A stretch of DNA of 64,000 bases, taken from contig NZ_SRSH01000003.1 of assembly GCF_006175985.1 (NCBI RefSeq), forward strand, positions 186,001 to 250,000, written 5' to 3'. Below the pieces are notes generated by a model. It did not search any database. It was not told the origin of the DNA and saw only the letters and a program-made list of their open reading frames with translations. This DNA comes from Methylotetracoccus oryzae (GTDB lineage Bacteria > Pseudomonadota > Gammaproteobacteria > Methylococcales > Methylococcaceae). Position numbers and translations under genes: made by a program. Every line of letters starts with the position of its first letter. Within the stretch, counting starts at the first letter, position 1. Positions 44,006-53,916 of the stretch are shown here, one piece after another.

Positions 44006-45118
44006 ATGATCCCCGTAAATGAACCGCTCCTCGATGGCAACGAGAAGAAGTATCTTGCAGAGTGTATCGACACGGGGTGGATTTCATCCGAAGGGCCCTT
44101 TGTCGAGCGGTTTGAAACGGAGTTCGCTGCGCGGATTGGGCGCAAGCATGGGATCGCTGTATGCAACGGGACCGCAGCGATTGACGCGGCCGTGGAGGCG
44201 CTTGGAATTGGGCCGGGGGATGAAGTCATCCTGCCTACATTCACCATCATTTCCTGTGTGCTTCAGATTGTACGTTCCGGCGCCAAGCCCGTGTTTGTCG
44301 ATGCAGATCCGCGGACATGGAACATGGATGTGACACAGATTGAATGCAAGATTACGTCGCGCACTAAAGCAATAATGGTCGTGCACATCTATGGACTTCC
44401 AGTCGATATGGATCCGGTGTTGGAACTTGCCGAACGTTACGAGCTAAAGATCATAGAGGACGCCGCCGAAGCGATCGGACAGACGTATCGTGGGAGGCCG
44501 TGTGGTAGTTTCGGCGAGATCAGCACGTTCAGCTTTTACCCTAACAAACACATCACGACTGGGGAAGGCGGGATGATCCTGACCGATGACGACGACATAG
44601 CCGAAGCCTGCCGAAGTTTGCGCAATTTATGTTTCCAGCCAGATAGGCGATTTTTTCATGAGCGACTAGGATGGAACCTGCGGATGACAAATCTCCAGGC
44701 CGCGGTGGGATTGGCCCAGCTCGAGCGACTAGATGAGTTCTTGGAGCGAAAGCGTTCGATGGGAAAGTTATACACTGCCGCACTCTGTGATTTAGATTCG
44801 CTCGTGCTGCCTTTGATGCGGACGGAGTTCGCGGAGAACCTATATTGGGTTTATGCCGTGGTGATCAGCGAGTCCTCTCCCCTATCTGTCGATCATGTTC
44901 GCAGCGAGTTGGCATCCTACGGAGTCGGTACACGCCCCGCGTTTTTTCCGCTGCATGCGCAACCCGTTTTAGCAAGTGATGGAATGACAGTCAAGGGAGA
45001 ATATAAGGTTTCAGAATATCTGTGTGATCGTTGTTTCTATCTGCCAAGTGGCTTAGCGCTGACCTCAGAAAAAATCGAGCATGTGGCCGACAGACTGCGG
45101 GAAATTATTGAGAGGTGA
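44006..45118 (+). CDS. DegT/DnrJ/EryC1/StrS-family PLP-dependent sugar aminotransferase
   Basis: 370 residues. IPVNEPLLDGNEKKYLAECI and GWISSEGPFVERFE start the fold; GTAAIDAAVEALGIGPGDEV binds the cofactor phosphate; VVHIYGLPVDMDP and IIEDAAEAIGQTY (Asp contacting PLP) follow; the Schiff-base Lys is in SFYPNKHITTGEGG (~residue 182). The pattern is closest to perosamine synthetase-like 4-aminotransferases acting on NDP-4-keto-6-deoxysugars. No matching 4,6-dehydratase is seen in the window. Together with the upstream methyltransferase it points to an N- or C-modified amino sugar. Confidence 0.92.
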   Translation: MIPVNEPLLDGNEKKYLAECIDTGWISSEGPFVERFETEFAARIGRKHGIAVCNGTAAIDAAVEALGIGPGDEVILPTFTIISCVLQIVRSGAKPVFVDADPRTWNMDVTQIECKITSRTKAIMVVHIYGLPVDMDPVLELAERYELKIIEDAAEAIGQTYRGRPCGSFGEISTFSFYPNKHITTGEGGMILTDDDDIAEACRSLRNLCFQPDRRFFHERLGWNLRMTNLQAAVGLAQLERLDEFLERKRSMGKLYTAALCDLDSLVLPLMRTEFAENLYWVYAVVISESSPLSVDHVRSELASYGVGTRPAFFPLHAQPVLASDGMTVKGEYKVSEYLCDRCFYLPSGLALTSEKIEHVADRLREIIER

Positions 45119-45123
45119 GCCCA

Positions 45124-46344
45124 ATGGGCAAACGGACCTTAGTCACGGGAGAACGAAACGGACTTTCGATTGTGATTCGCCACCCTGAAGGCAATGTTGC
45201 AAGCAACCCCACACTCGCTAGCCTTGTCGAGACCCTCACGGGTGCCGGGTATTCTGTGCACATCAGCAGTTGGTTTCCGCCGTCACCAGTAGGAAACGCA
45301 CCTACTGTGACGTATGCACAGACAAACCGTCTGTTGTCTTATATAAAAAGCATCATTTTCGATAGGGTTTGCTCACGCTTTTTGGCAAAAATTCTTCTCC
45401 GTGTAGAGTTGCTCCTGAAGGGCGGGTCTTTCGATCTATGTATCGGTATCGATCGCAATGGGCTGATTGAGGCCGCACTCATCAGTGAGATTTTGGGGAT
45501 CCCATATTGTTTTATTTCTTTTGAAATAACTGTCGAGCGTGAGACGTCAAAGAAATACAAGGATATTGAGCGAGTGTGTGCGCGAGGGGTTTCTTTCTGG
45601 GTCGTCCAAGATGAACAGCGCGGGGAATTGCTTCAGGCCGAAAACAAACTGGATCCTCAACGAGTCTTCTACCTTCCCCTTTCGTCACCTGCCGTCTCGG
45701 GTGTCGGTGATAGAAGGATTCGTGACGAGCTAGGGATCCCGGCGGAGAAGAAAGTTGCCTTAATCTTTGGTAGTCTGAGTGAATGGACGCTGGCCGCGCA
45801 AGTTATAAATGGTGTGCGCGCTTGGCCGAGGGAGTGGGTCCTATTAATTCATGAGCGTTATGGCAACACTCATGCGTCGCTTGCGGCGCAGGGTATCGAT
45901 ATAGACGATCTTCTATCAGATCGAATTTATCTTTCCAACGTGGAAATGAACAACGTAAACGATATGGGGCCGTTGCTAAATGGGGCGTCCGCGACACTAG
46001 CTTTTTACCGACCGACTTATAAGAGCCCCCACACTGGCATCAATTTAAAAGTTCTCGGTCTCGCTGCCGGAAAGATTAGTACTTCCTTGCGCTATGGGGT
46101 TCCGGTCATTATGAATGAAATCGGGACCTATTCCGAGCTAGCACGTATTAATCAATTCGGGGTTGTAGTGGAGCGGCCCGCGTGTTTGCCGAACGCGCTA
46201 TCCAACCTTGATGATAAGGACAGACTTTCCCTTCAAGCGAAAGAATTTTTCCTGGAAAGGCTAGATTACAACTTGTACAAGTCAGCGCTGCTAGAGAAAA
46301 TTGCTGGTGCGATAGAGCACGAAGACACCGCCAGTCTAGCCTGA
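45124..46344 (+). CDS. GT-B type glycosyltransferase
   Basis: 406 residues. The ATG at 45124 has AGGTGAG just ahead; a GTG at 45115 overlapping the previous stop is an alternative. The N-terminal half lacks strong motifs but includes FDLCIGIDRNGLIEAALISE. The C-terminal half has VALIFGSLSEWTLA, LASLLLIHERYG-like strand, DRIYLSN and GINLKVLGLAAGKISTSLRYGVPVIMNEIG, the acceptor/donor-binding end of GT-B enzymes. GT family not certain (GT4-like). The following 1.6 kb are occupied by a decayed insertion element. Confidence 0.8.
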   Translation: MGKRTLVTGERNGLSIVIRHPEGNVASNPTLASLVETLTGAGYSVHISSWFPPSPVGNAPTVTYAQTNRLLSYIKSIIFDRVCSRFLAKILLRVELLLKGGSFDLCIGIDRNGLIEAALISEILGIPYCFISFEITVERETSKKYKDIERVCARGVSFWVVQDEQRGELLQAENKLDPQRVFYLPLSSPAVSGVGDRRIRDELGIPAEKKVALIFGSLSEWTLAAQVINGVRAWPREWVLLIHERYGNTHASLAAQGIDIDDLLSDRIYLSNVEMNNVNDMGPLLNGASATLAFYRPTYKSPHTGINLKVLGLAAGKISTSLRYGVPVIMNEIGTYSELARINQFGVVVERPACLPNALSNLDDKDRLSLQAKEFFLERLDYNLYKSALLEKIAGAIEHEDTASLA

Positions 46345-46481
46345 TTCGTCGAGTGGTTAAATGACAAAGAGCGATTTGGCGCTGCTGTCAAAGAGTCGCG
46401 AAAGTTCGGACGTCAGTCAGTTTTAAACCGTATCCGCCATTTTCTTCACGGCGATTCTCCCAACTTAAATTGAAAGGATCT

Positions 46482-47790
46482 CTAGACGGTGTATTTGTAC
46501 GCGTGATGAAGGTGGGGTTTAGGCCGCTTCGGCCGTGCCTTGGATTTCCCCGGAACTAATCGCCCGACGTACGCGAGTAGCTCATCGATGATGGCGGCCA
46601 GGAGTGTATTGATTCCCGGGAACCCGTTCATGAGCCAGATCGGGAACCAACGTTTAAGTAAGGCGGTGGCGTACGTCCGTCTGGGCTTTCGGTGCACGCC
46701 GGGATCGGAGGAGCGGTTCTTTTCCGGTCTGCGCGGCCTAGATCGCCAAGACATTGAGGTTGTTTAGACCATTTCGTGGCGGCATTCCTGTTGCGCGGCG
46801 TGCCAGGAGAGACCGGTAAGGTGCTGCGACTACAGGCGGTGTTTGTTGCGCTTGAAGGCGTCTTCGATGCGCCAAGGGGGAGGATAGAGGTCGGCGACAT
46901 CGGCGGCGGTATAGGCGGACGAGTCGAGGAGCTAGGTGATGAGCACGTAGCCTTTACCGATGGGTGTCACAATAGGGCTGAGACTGACGGCGTCCGGCTT
47001 GCGTCCGATCCCGGAGTCCTTGGCGTCCAGTTGAGAAGGCAGGACGATGTTTGAATCACCGCTAAGCGTTGACCGGACCTACGGAACGCTTTGACGGTGG
47101 CGGCGCCGACTTGGTCGACGCGCATACAGAAGTGCCGCTGTCGCTGGTCAAGCGCCGCGATAACCCGACGGGCCGGATAGCCCGCTATCGAGCAGCATCA
47201 CATCGTCCGGTCAGAGGGGCAACTGCTCGAACCACATCTGCCGCTCAGCGACCGAGGGGAATAGAGTTGGAAGCGGGCGGTCATTTCGGGACCGGCAAAG
47301 GAGAACAGGAAGCCGATCGCTACGCCGATTCTGCGGCCCGCGGCGTGCTTTAGGAACAGTGGCAGTTTCGACGTGTCAGCGGCGATCAGGGGGAAGCCGC
47401 CCAAGCGAGGTGGCGGGAGATGCTCTTCCGCCGGGGAGAGCAAATGCTGGTTGAGCAGGGAAAAGAAACCGATGAGCGACGCCGTGGCATGCTTTCGAAC
47501 AGGCAGGGGCGGTGACTTCTCGCCACAGTTCGACGTTGTTATCGAGGTGGGCGACGAAGACGTTGAGTTCGTTCTAGGCGCTGGCGCGCAGGCCAGAACG
47601 GCGTCGACAGACAGTGAACAAACGGCAGCGTGCGGTGGCGGCGAAAGGCAGTCGGCCAGTGGCGAACGGCGTCGAAAAGTTTCGACATGTGAACGCCCAC
47701 AGAATCTCGAGGAATTCAAGCGCTGATTGTCTATATCTCATAGATCCAATACCGTAAGATCTTACCAGCGAGCGCCCCACGCTGGAAGTC
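46482..47790 (-). mobile_element. decayed IS4-like transposase gene
   Basis: Read leftward, fragments of one transposase appear in changing frames: FPLIAADTSKLPLFLK and GRRIGVAIGFLFSFAGPEM (~47400-47280), the VMLLDSGYPARR-like catalytic region near 47200, PRWRIEDAFKRNKHCLQSQH-like Y2 region near 46860, and the C-terminus WLMNGFPGINTLLAAIIDEL ... ARPKRPKPHLHHAYK ending at 46482. Several frameshifts and stops make it inactive. I could not define terminal inverted repeats or a target duplication. It lies between two EPS genes and is oriented against them. Confidence 0.75.
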
Positions 47791-47973
47791 GCCTTTCTTC
47801 AGTTGAGAGGATTACACTGAACGGCGGGAAACCCGGTTCATAGTCCGGAGCAGCAGCACGGAAGCTTCAACCGCGAGGGAGGGATAGGAGCACTGTAACC
47901 GTCCAAAGAGTATGTCGGCTCGCACGAGGAGTTCAAACGCAACCGAAGAGAAGGTCTAAAGAAAACACAGCAA

Positions 47974-48834
47974 ATGTGCCCAAAAATCTCAATTGTCATA
48001 CCCTCCTTCAATCAAGGCGCTTTCCTAGCTGAGGCGATCGAGTCTGTCCTAAATCAGTCTTATAGGAACCTTGAGATTATAGTGATGGATGGGGGGAGTA
48101 ACGATGACTCTGTTAAAGTTATTGAATGCTTCAACTCCCGCCTAACGTATTGGGAGAGTACGCCGGACAAAGGACAGAGTCACGCTCTTAATAAAGGGTT
48201 TCGACGCGCGTCCGGCGACATATTAACGTGGTTGAACTCTGACGACGTATTAATGCCCGGCAGCCTAGGTGCGGTAGCGCGGAAATTCAGTGAGAAAGGC
48301 AGCTCCTCAAAAACATGGGTTGTTGGAGGATGTCTTTGGATAGATACGAATGGATGCGTCCTTAAGTGCACGAGAGCGCGACGATGGGCGCCCTGTGGCG
48401 CCAGCGGCTTCCTGGGCGTCTTCGGTCCTAGCTCTTTTTTTTCCCGTGCCTGCCTTGAAAGTGTGGGTCTGCTAAACGAAGACCTACACTATATGATGGA
48501 TACAGAGCTTTGGATCAAGTTTGCAAGAAATAATTTCCGATTTTCTGTTTTGGAAGGATATGTTTGGGCGTTGCGACTACATCCGGCAGCGAAGATGAGC
48601 GGACATCACTTTCAGGAAAGCCCAATGGCCAACCCTGATCACTCAGTCTGGCAGAAGCGACGAGACGAAAGGAATTATCTTCGGTCCACGTATCGAATTG
48701 GGCCATATGATGAGAAAAAAAGTTTGATATGTTCTCGATTGAATGCGCTGTTAGCCATGAATACCTACAAGAGCTTTTTGGATACCCGACGATATAGCGG
48801 GAGACACTGGAAAATGATGTTTCATAAAGATTGA
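47974..48834 (+). CDS. GT2 family glycosyltransferase
   Basis: 286 residues starting KISIVIPSFNQGAFLAEAIE, with LEIIVMDGGSNDDSVKVIE, the donor-site run ESTPDKGQSHALNKGFRRAS and GDILTWLNSDDVLMPGSL (DxD as SDD). Acceptor-side FGPSSFFSRACLESVGLLNEDLHYMMDTELW is typical of the WcaA-like GT2 group. The coding part looks less GC-rich than the 1-15 kb region, like its EPS neighbours. Confidence 0.92.
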   Translation: MCPKISIVIPSFNQGAFLAEAIESVLNQSYRNLEIIVMDGGSNDDSVKVIECFNSRLTYWESTPDKGQSHALNKGFRRASGDILTWLNSDDVLMPGSLGAVARKFSEKGSSSKTWVVGGCLWIDTNGCVLKCTRARRWAPCGASGFLGVFGPSSFFSRACLESVGLLNEDLHYMMDTELWIKFARNNFRFSVLEGYVWALRLHPAAKMSGHHFQESPMANPDHSVWQKRRDERNYLRSTYRIGPYDEKKSLICSRLNALLAMNTYKSFLDTRRYSGRHWKMMFHKD

Positions 48835-48849
48835 AATGCGTTATTAAAA

Positions 48850-50001
48850 ATGACGAAGAAGGCGAGATTGCTTGTGATCGCATTGGAGCCTACACCATAC
48901 AATGTTGATCAATTCAACGCGTTCCAAGCCTCTGGCGTTTGGGATGTGACCGTGATCTACACGAGGGCGCGAAGTTACGCGAAAGATGCGGGCCATAACT
49001 TCCAGGAACTTCCCCGAAGAGCGTTCGAATATCAAACTTTTGAGGGGCGATTTCTTCCTTCCCGCCTAGGGGCTGCGGCAGTAGTAGCATATGCAACTTT
49101 CTTCTCGGCGCCAGATGCGGTTTTAGTGTGGGGCTATTTTCGCGCGGAACTCGCGCTTGGTATCTTAACTTGCGCGATAAGGTCTATCAAGTTCGCGGTA
49201 TTTTCTGATTCATTTCGTAAGACGCGTGGAGGGCTGCGCCTAAGATTGCGGCAAAAGCTAGGGAGCATGATGCGCGCCGGCGTGTTCAAGTACGGGCACT
49301 TACTTTTGGTTGGTAGCCGCGAGGTTGGTAGAGATGCTGTCAATCTCGGATGTCCCGAGGCAAAGGTGATCGTGTTTCCGTATTGTGTTAGCGTTTCACG
49401 GCTTGAAGCAGCAACTCCAAGGGAAGTGCCGGAGGTGTGTCTTAGGCAGTTAACACCACTTACCACCATAATAATGTTTAGCGGACGCCTAATTGAACGG
49501 AAGGGCTTAAGCGTTCTATTGCATGCTTTAAATAGGGTAGAATGTGAATCAGATTGGGTCCTTTGGATTGAAGGGGATGGCCCGGAACGTGCGAGCTACG
49601 AGAAAGAGGCATTGGAATTGGGAATAAGGGAGAAATGCTCCTTCCTTGGGTTTTGTCAAATGGACGTACATGGCTGGCTGTTAGGTCAGTGCGATATCCT
49701 GGTAGTACCATCGATCGAAGATAATTGGGCGATTGCAGTCGATGAAGGCATGCAGCTGGCGAAGGCAGTGATCAGCACAACTGCGACTGGAGCAGCACGG
49801 GACCGTATAGTAAACGGGCTTAATGGCCTTTGTGTTCCGGACGGCGATATCGCTGCCTTGGAAGGAGCGTTAGGCCAACTTATTGATAATGTCGAAGAAA
49901 GGGCCCGACTCGGGCATGCGGCCCGTCAGACAGCGGTATTTTGGACGCCTGAGCGTAACGCAGAAGTGTTCACACGAGCGCTTAAGAGCAATGAGCCTTA
50001 G
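48850..50001 (+). CDS. GT4 family glycosyltransferase
   Basis: 383 residues, GT-B fold. N-terminal KARLLVIALEPTPYNVDQFN; donor domain TTIIMFSGRLIERKGLSVLL, WVLWIEGDGPERASYEKEA, CSFLGFCQMDVHGWL and the E-x7-E-type end SIEDNWAIAVDEGMQLAKAV. The final GLNGLCVPDGDIAALEGAL is typical of GT4. It begins 15 bases after the GT2 gene and is probably co-transcribed with it. Confidence 0.92.
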   Translation: MTKKARLLVIALEPTPYNVDQFNAFQASGVWDVTVIYTRARSYAKDAGHNFQELPRRAFEYQTFEGRFLPSRLGAAAVVAYATFFSAPDAVLVWGYFRAELALGILTCAIRSIKFAVFSDSFRKTRGGLRLRLRQKLGSMMRAGVFKYGHLLLVGSREVGRDAVNLGCPEAKVIVFPYCVSVSRLEAATPREVPEVCLRQLTPLTTIIMFSGRLIERKGLSVLLHALNRVECESDWVLWIEGDGPERASYEKEALELGIREKCSFLGFCQMDVHGWLLGQCDILVVPSIEDNWAIAVDEGMQLAKAVISTTATGAARDRIVNGLNGLCVPDGDIAALEGALGQLIDNVEERARLGHAARQTAVFWTPERNAEVFTRALKSNEP

Positions 50002-50062
50002 GCAATGAGGGGCAACAGGAAAGATCAGGGAATTTGTTCAGCAGAACACCGTACTACCTTGA

Positions 50063-51667
50063 ATGAATAGCGTCGCAGTCTCCGTTATCGTAGTCTTCAT
50101 CGTATTTGGGTTTACTCGATGTTCGGGGGTCCATGTACGCGCCCTTCAGCCGGTTATCTTTCTTTCACCTTGGCAAGGGCTGTCCGCCGACGTTGGCGTC
50201 AATGTGTCGGCCTTCCAGTTGGTAGTTTTAGGGGCGTTGCTCGGGAATTATATACGGCGAAGTTCGAGGCTTTTTCGGTCAGGCTTTCTATTGCTTCCCG
50301 GTAGTTTTTACGTCTTTCTTGTTTACGTAATCGTTAATTCTTTGGCACAACTCCCATTTCTACCGGATGTTACGTTGTCGATCGGTGAGGCAAGAAATCC
50401 CACGACGCGCGCCGTGCTGCAGATAGTTGTTTTCCTTCTGTCGTTAGCTCCGGTATTGCTTGCAGCAACGGCCGTTCGGCAAGCGAACGATCTTTTTAGA
50501 CTTGGTAGAACGTATTTGATTTCATGTCTCATACTGGCCGGAATTGGGTGGGTTCAAGTAATTTGGTGGCGCGTCACCGGTAGGGATCCGTTACCTATAG
50601 GCTTTCTCCAATCGGTGCTGACCGGCAGCGACTCTATCCTAAGGACCGGCCTATACGGGACCGATGTTGGGGAATTCATTCGGATGTGTTCGTTCGGTGG
50701 GGAGCCAAAGGGTCTCGGGCAGGCGTTAGTGGTGGCACTCCTTTTAATTCAGACGGGCGTGTTGGCGCAGCTTGGCGTAAAGCCGGCTCGGAGGATATCG
50801 ATTACCCTGATTCTTGCCATTTCTGCAGTGGCGACCCTTTCCACCTCGGCGCTTGCTTTATGGACGATTGGTAGCCTCGTCGTCGCGCTTCAGGCTATTT
50901 CATCGCGAAACTCGCGTGAAACGAAAAATACGCCACTAATCTTTCCGCTCGCCCTTGGAATTCTTGCGGCGGCGCTTGTTGGTTACGTCTCGATCTCTGG
51001 ACCTGGGAGCGTCGTGCCGGGGGGGGCTTCAGTGAGTGATATCCTTATCGAAAGAACTCTTGGCCGTAGTTTGATCGAGGATTTTGATCAGGCTGTACTT
51101 GGCTTTTTGGCTCAAGCCCCGTTATACGGCATCCTTGGCGTAGGCCTCGGCAATGTTCATCTTTATGCTGACGAGTTCCTTGATCCGCTAACGGCGGCGT
51201 TTGCACATGGAATGGCATTTGTCGCCAAGAGTGGATATCTGCGCCTTATTTCCGAGGCGGGCATCATAGGGCTTGCTCTGTTTTGTGTGTCGGTTATTTC
51301 CATTATTCGACGTCTGGGCGTCGCCGCGAAGCGCGTCCAGAACCCCAGAGAAAAGGTACTGTTGCATAGTTTAACGTGTCTAGCTGGGGTCCTCTTTTTC
51401 TTTTTCCTCGGGCGGACCTATGTGGCTCCACAGTTCTACCTGGTTCTTGGTGTATGTTCGTCACGGGTAGTCGCGCGCGCATCCCAAGGGGTCGCAACGT
51501 GGGCAAAACTCGGATCATCGAAAGCAGCGTGTGTGGGCCAAAAATCGAATTTGAAAGAGCGTGAAGTGGAATTCTCTGAACTCGACTCCCGGGACGGACA
51601 CATTCATCGGGAATGTCGCAATAACAAACGAGACCTATCCCGTCCGAAAAGGCCTCTCAGAATTTGA
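50063..51667 (+). CDS. wzy: multi-pass membrane protein, probable polysaccharide polymerase (Wzy)
   Basis: About 534 residues with eleven or more hydrophobic segments and one long periplasmic loop (~residues 175-215, LPIGFLQSVLTGSDSILRTG... SFGGEPKGLGQALV) containing Arg and Gly residues, as in O-antigen polymerase/ligase-like proteins. The C-terminal ~70 residues are polar. The family has little sequence conservation, so the call rests on topology, size and on its being the only such protein in a locus with Wzx, Wza and Wzc. Confidence 0.75.
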   Translation: MNSVAVSVIVVFIVFGFTRCSGVHVRALQPVIFLSPWQGLSADVGVNVSAFQLVVLGALLGNYIRRSSRLFRSGFLLLPGSFYVFLVYVIVNSLAQLPFLPDVTLSIGEARNPTTRAVLQIVVFLLSLAPVLLAATAVRQANDLFRLGRTYLISCLILAGIGWVQVIWWRVTGRDPLPIGFLQSVLTGSDSILRTGLYGTDVGEFIRMCSFGGEPKGLGQALVVALLLIQTGVLAQLGVKPARRISITLILAISAVATLSTSALALWTIGSLVVALQAISSRNSRETKNTPLIFPLALGILAAALVGYVSISGPGSVVPGGASVSDILIERTLGRSLIEDFDQAVLGFLAQAPLYGILGVGLGNVHLYADEFLDPLTAAFAHGMAFVAKSGYLRLISEAGIIGLALFCVSVISIIRRLGVAAKRVQNPREKVLLHSLTCLAGVLFFFFLGRTYVAPQFYLVLGVCSSRVVARASQGVATWAKLGSSKAACVGQKSNLKEREVEFSELDSRDGHIHRECRNNKRDLSRPKRPLRI

Positions 51668-51695
51668 ATGGTTATCGAAGAAAAGGGAAAATGCC

Positions 51696-52841
51696 TTGAA
51701 GATCATCCATACCATTGCCAGCCTTGATCCCTCCACAGGTGGTCCATCTGGTTCTGTTCCGGGACTCTGCAGCGCTCTTTCTGCCTTAATACCGGACATT
51801 GCGATTATTGAGGCGAATCGGTATTCGGGAAAGGCGGGAGCGGTGGTCTGTAAACTCGGGGAAGGACTAACTCAAAACGGTGTTGGGATATTTCTGGAAA
51901 CCACCCGTGGCGACTTCGCAAAACTACTTTTCTCATCAGTGTCCCCGGGGAAGCACGTTATCATTCACGATCATGGTCTATGGCTCCGGAATAACCATAA
52001 AGCGGCTGTCATTGCCTTTGATCATAGGGTTCCACGTATCGTGAGTCCACGAGGTATGTTGGAACCTTGGGCGCGGCAACACCATGCTACTCGCAAGCGT
52101 ATTGCATGGGCTTTGTATCAACGGCGTGATCTAAAACGGGCGGACGCTCTACATGCGACCTCTCAACAAGAAGCGGAAACTCTGCGCGACTTAGGGTTCG
52201 CACAGCCGATTGCGATCGTTGCAAACGGGATCGTGTCGAGGACAGATCCGTTGCAGCGGAAACCTCCAGATCGCGAGCGCTTAGCACTTTTCCTTTCACG
52301 CGTTCACCCCAAAAAAGGTTTGTTTGACCTCGTTGAGGCATGGCACCATCTAAGGCCTCAGGGCTGGCGCGTTCAGATCGTGGGTCCTGATGAAGGCGGT
52401 CATCGCGCGCAGGTCATGCGGCGCGTCGAAGAGCTTGGCTTAATGAGGTCGTTCGAGTTTCTGGAACAAGTAGCGGGGCAGACAAAGGAGGGGCTGTATA
52501 AGGCAGCCGATCTATTTATACTTCCGAGTTATAGCGAAAATTTTGGGAACGTTGTCGGAGAGGCGCTTAGTTTTGGCCTGCCGGTAATAACAACCACCGC
52601 AACACCATGGTCTGCGCTCGAGACTCATCAATGTGGGTGGTGGATTAGGCCGGGGGTGTCGTCGCTCGTCTCAGCTCTCGGTATCGCCCTTAGCCTTAGC
52701 GACGCTGACCGATGGGAGATGGGTTCCAGGGGAAGGAAGTTAGTCCGCGACAGCCTTTCCTGGGCAACCATCGGTCTGCAGATGGCTGAGGTATACCAAT
52801 GGGTTTTGGGCGGTGGTGACCAGCCATCGCACGTCATTTAG
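51696..52841 (+). CDS. GT4 family glycosyltransferase, probable TTG start
   Basis: 381 residues if translation starts at TTG 51696, giving (M)KIIHTIASLDPSTGGPSGSV, the usual start of this GT4 subgroup; AAGGGA lies about nine bases upstream. The nearest in-frame ATG (51561) lies inside the polymerase gene and would add 45 residues unlike any GT. Donor-domain motifs: LALFLSRVHPKKGLFDLVEA, WRVQIVGPDEGGHRAQV, GLYKAADLFILPSYSENFGN and VVGEALSFGLPVI (E-x7-E type). It should add a hexose to the repeat unit. Confidence 0.88.
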   Translation: MKIIHTIASLDPSTGGPSGSVPGLCSALSALIPDIAIIEANRYSGKAGAVVCKLGEGLTQNGVGIFLETTRGDFAKLLFSSVSPGKHVIIHDHGLWLRNNHKAAVIAFDHRVPRIVSPRGMLEPWARQHHATRKRIAWALYQRRDLKRADALHATSQQEAETLRDLGFAQPIAIVANGIVSRTDPLQRKPPDRERLALFLSRVHPKKGLFDLVEAWHHLRPQGWRVQIVGPDEGGHRAQVMRRVEELGLMRSFEFLEQVAGQTKEGLYKAADLFILPSYSENFGNVVGEALSFGLPVITTTATPWSALETHQCGWWIRPGVSSLVSALGIALSLSDADRWEMGSRGRKLVRDSLSWATIGLQMAEVYQWVLGGGDQPSHVI

Positions 52842-52851
52842 GTGAAGAGTA

Positions 52852-53844
52852 ATGGAAATAGGACAGCGATCTGCCTGCGATGTTTGTGGTCCTTCGCGTT
52901 TTACGGTGGTATTAGAGGGGCTTTCTCATAGGTATCAAACTAAGGGTGATGTAAGAGAATTCAGGTATAGCCTTGAACGCTGTGAACTCTGCGCTTTGGT
53001 ACGTGTGTCTCCGACGCCCGACGAGAGTACTGTAGAGTCGTTCTATACCAATGAATATGAATGTTACGCCGATCGGGGGGATTGGGAAAGGGGGGTCTCA
53101 CGGCGGTTGAAAATATGGGCTGCGCGAAATAGATACAGCGGCGCTGTGGCCGTGCGAAACGTGGTCCGTGTCTTGGAATGGTTCTCGGGCCGGGTCATGG
53201 CAGATACCTTAGCCTTTCCGTTCACTCTTCCCGTCAGTGCAAGGATGCTTGACTTCGGATATGGTGCGGGTGGCTGGCTTCGCATGATGACGCAGTGCGG
53301 GTATAAAAGGCTGGCTGGTTTTGATATTCCGCAAAATAGACAGAATGAAGGCAGGTTGCGTGACATCGGGATCTCGGTCTTTCACGGGAAGTGCTTTGAG
53401 GCCGGTCTAGGAAAAGCGTCATATGACCTCATCCGAATGGAGCATGTCTTGGAACATGTTAGTGACCCGATTCGTGTCCTAAAATGCGTGATGGAACTCC
53501 TTTGTGAAAACGGGTTTGTGGTCATGACAGTTCCTAGTGCAGCTGGTTTTGCGTTTGGGATCTCCCCGGAAAAATGTACCCTCCGGCAGTCTCCCTTTCA
53601 CCTTTTTCTTCATAGTAAGGCATCTCTCAGGGCACTCTTGGAATCCGTAGGTTTCGTTGACGTTCGAGTCCATGGGTATGGGGTGCCTGGAATCTTCGGA
53701 TCTACCTTAGGAGCATATTTGCCGTCCGTGCTTCGCCCTCTCGCTCACGGCATATTTCTAATCTTGGGACCATTTTATACTTTTGCCGCGTTTTTTTTTG
53801 ATAGGCCGGACTTCATCTCGGTTGTTGCCAGAAAGGCGCAATGA
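52852..53844 (+). CDS. SAM-dependent methyltransferase with N-terminal CxxC motifs
   Basis: 330 residues. The first ~45 residues hold two Cys pairs (CDVCG and CELC), likely a small zinc-binding domain. A class I methyltransferase domain follows: ARMLDFGYGAGGWLRMMTQC (~121-140, motif I), LAGFDIPQNR, YDLIRMEHVLEHVSDPIRVL (~188-207) and GFVVMTVPS. The end is hydrophobic (ILGPFYTFAAFFF). This layout matches methyltransferases with an N-terminal zinc-binding domain that act on sugar nucleotides. Eleven bases separate it from the GT4 gene. Confidence 0.88.
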   Translation: MEIGQRSACDVCGPSRFTVVLEGLSHRYQTKGDVREFRYSLERCELCALVRVSPTPDESTVESFYTNEYECYADRGDWERGVSRRLKIWAARNRYSGAVAVRNVVRVLEWFSGRVMADTLAFPFTLPVSARMLDFGYGAGGWLRMMTQCGYKRLAGFDIPQNRQNEGRLRDIGISVFHGKCFEAGLGKASYDLIRMEHVLEHVSDPIRVLKCVMELLCENGFVVMTVPSAAGFAFGISPEKCTLRQSPFHLFLHSKASLRALLESVGFVDVRVHGYGVPGIFGSTLGAYLPSVLRPLAHGIFLILGPFYTFAAFFFDRPDFISVVARKAQ

Positions 53845-53916
53845 ATTGATTTTTTTTGTGCAAAGTGTGCAGGTTTTTTTGAATCGGCGCGGTAACATAT
53901 GTCTTGGGTTGCTTAA

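Noticed and set aside
53848-53890. Terminator before the WcaF-like gene
   Set aside because: Two T-runs are present, but I find no stable hairpin preceding either.
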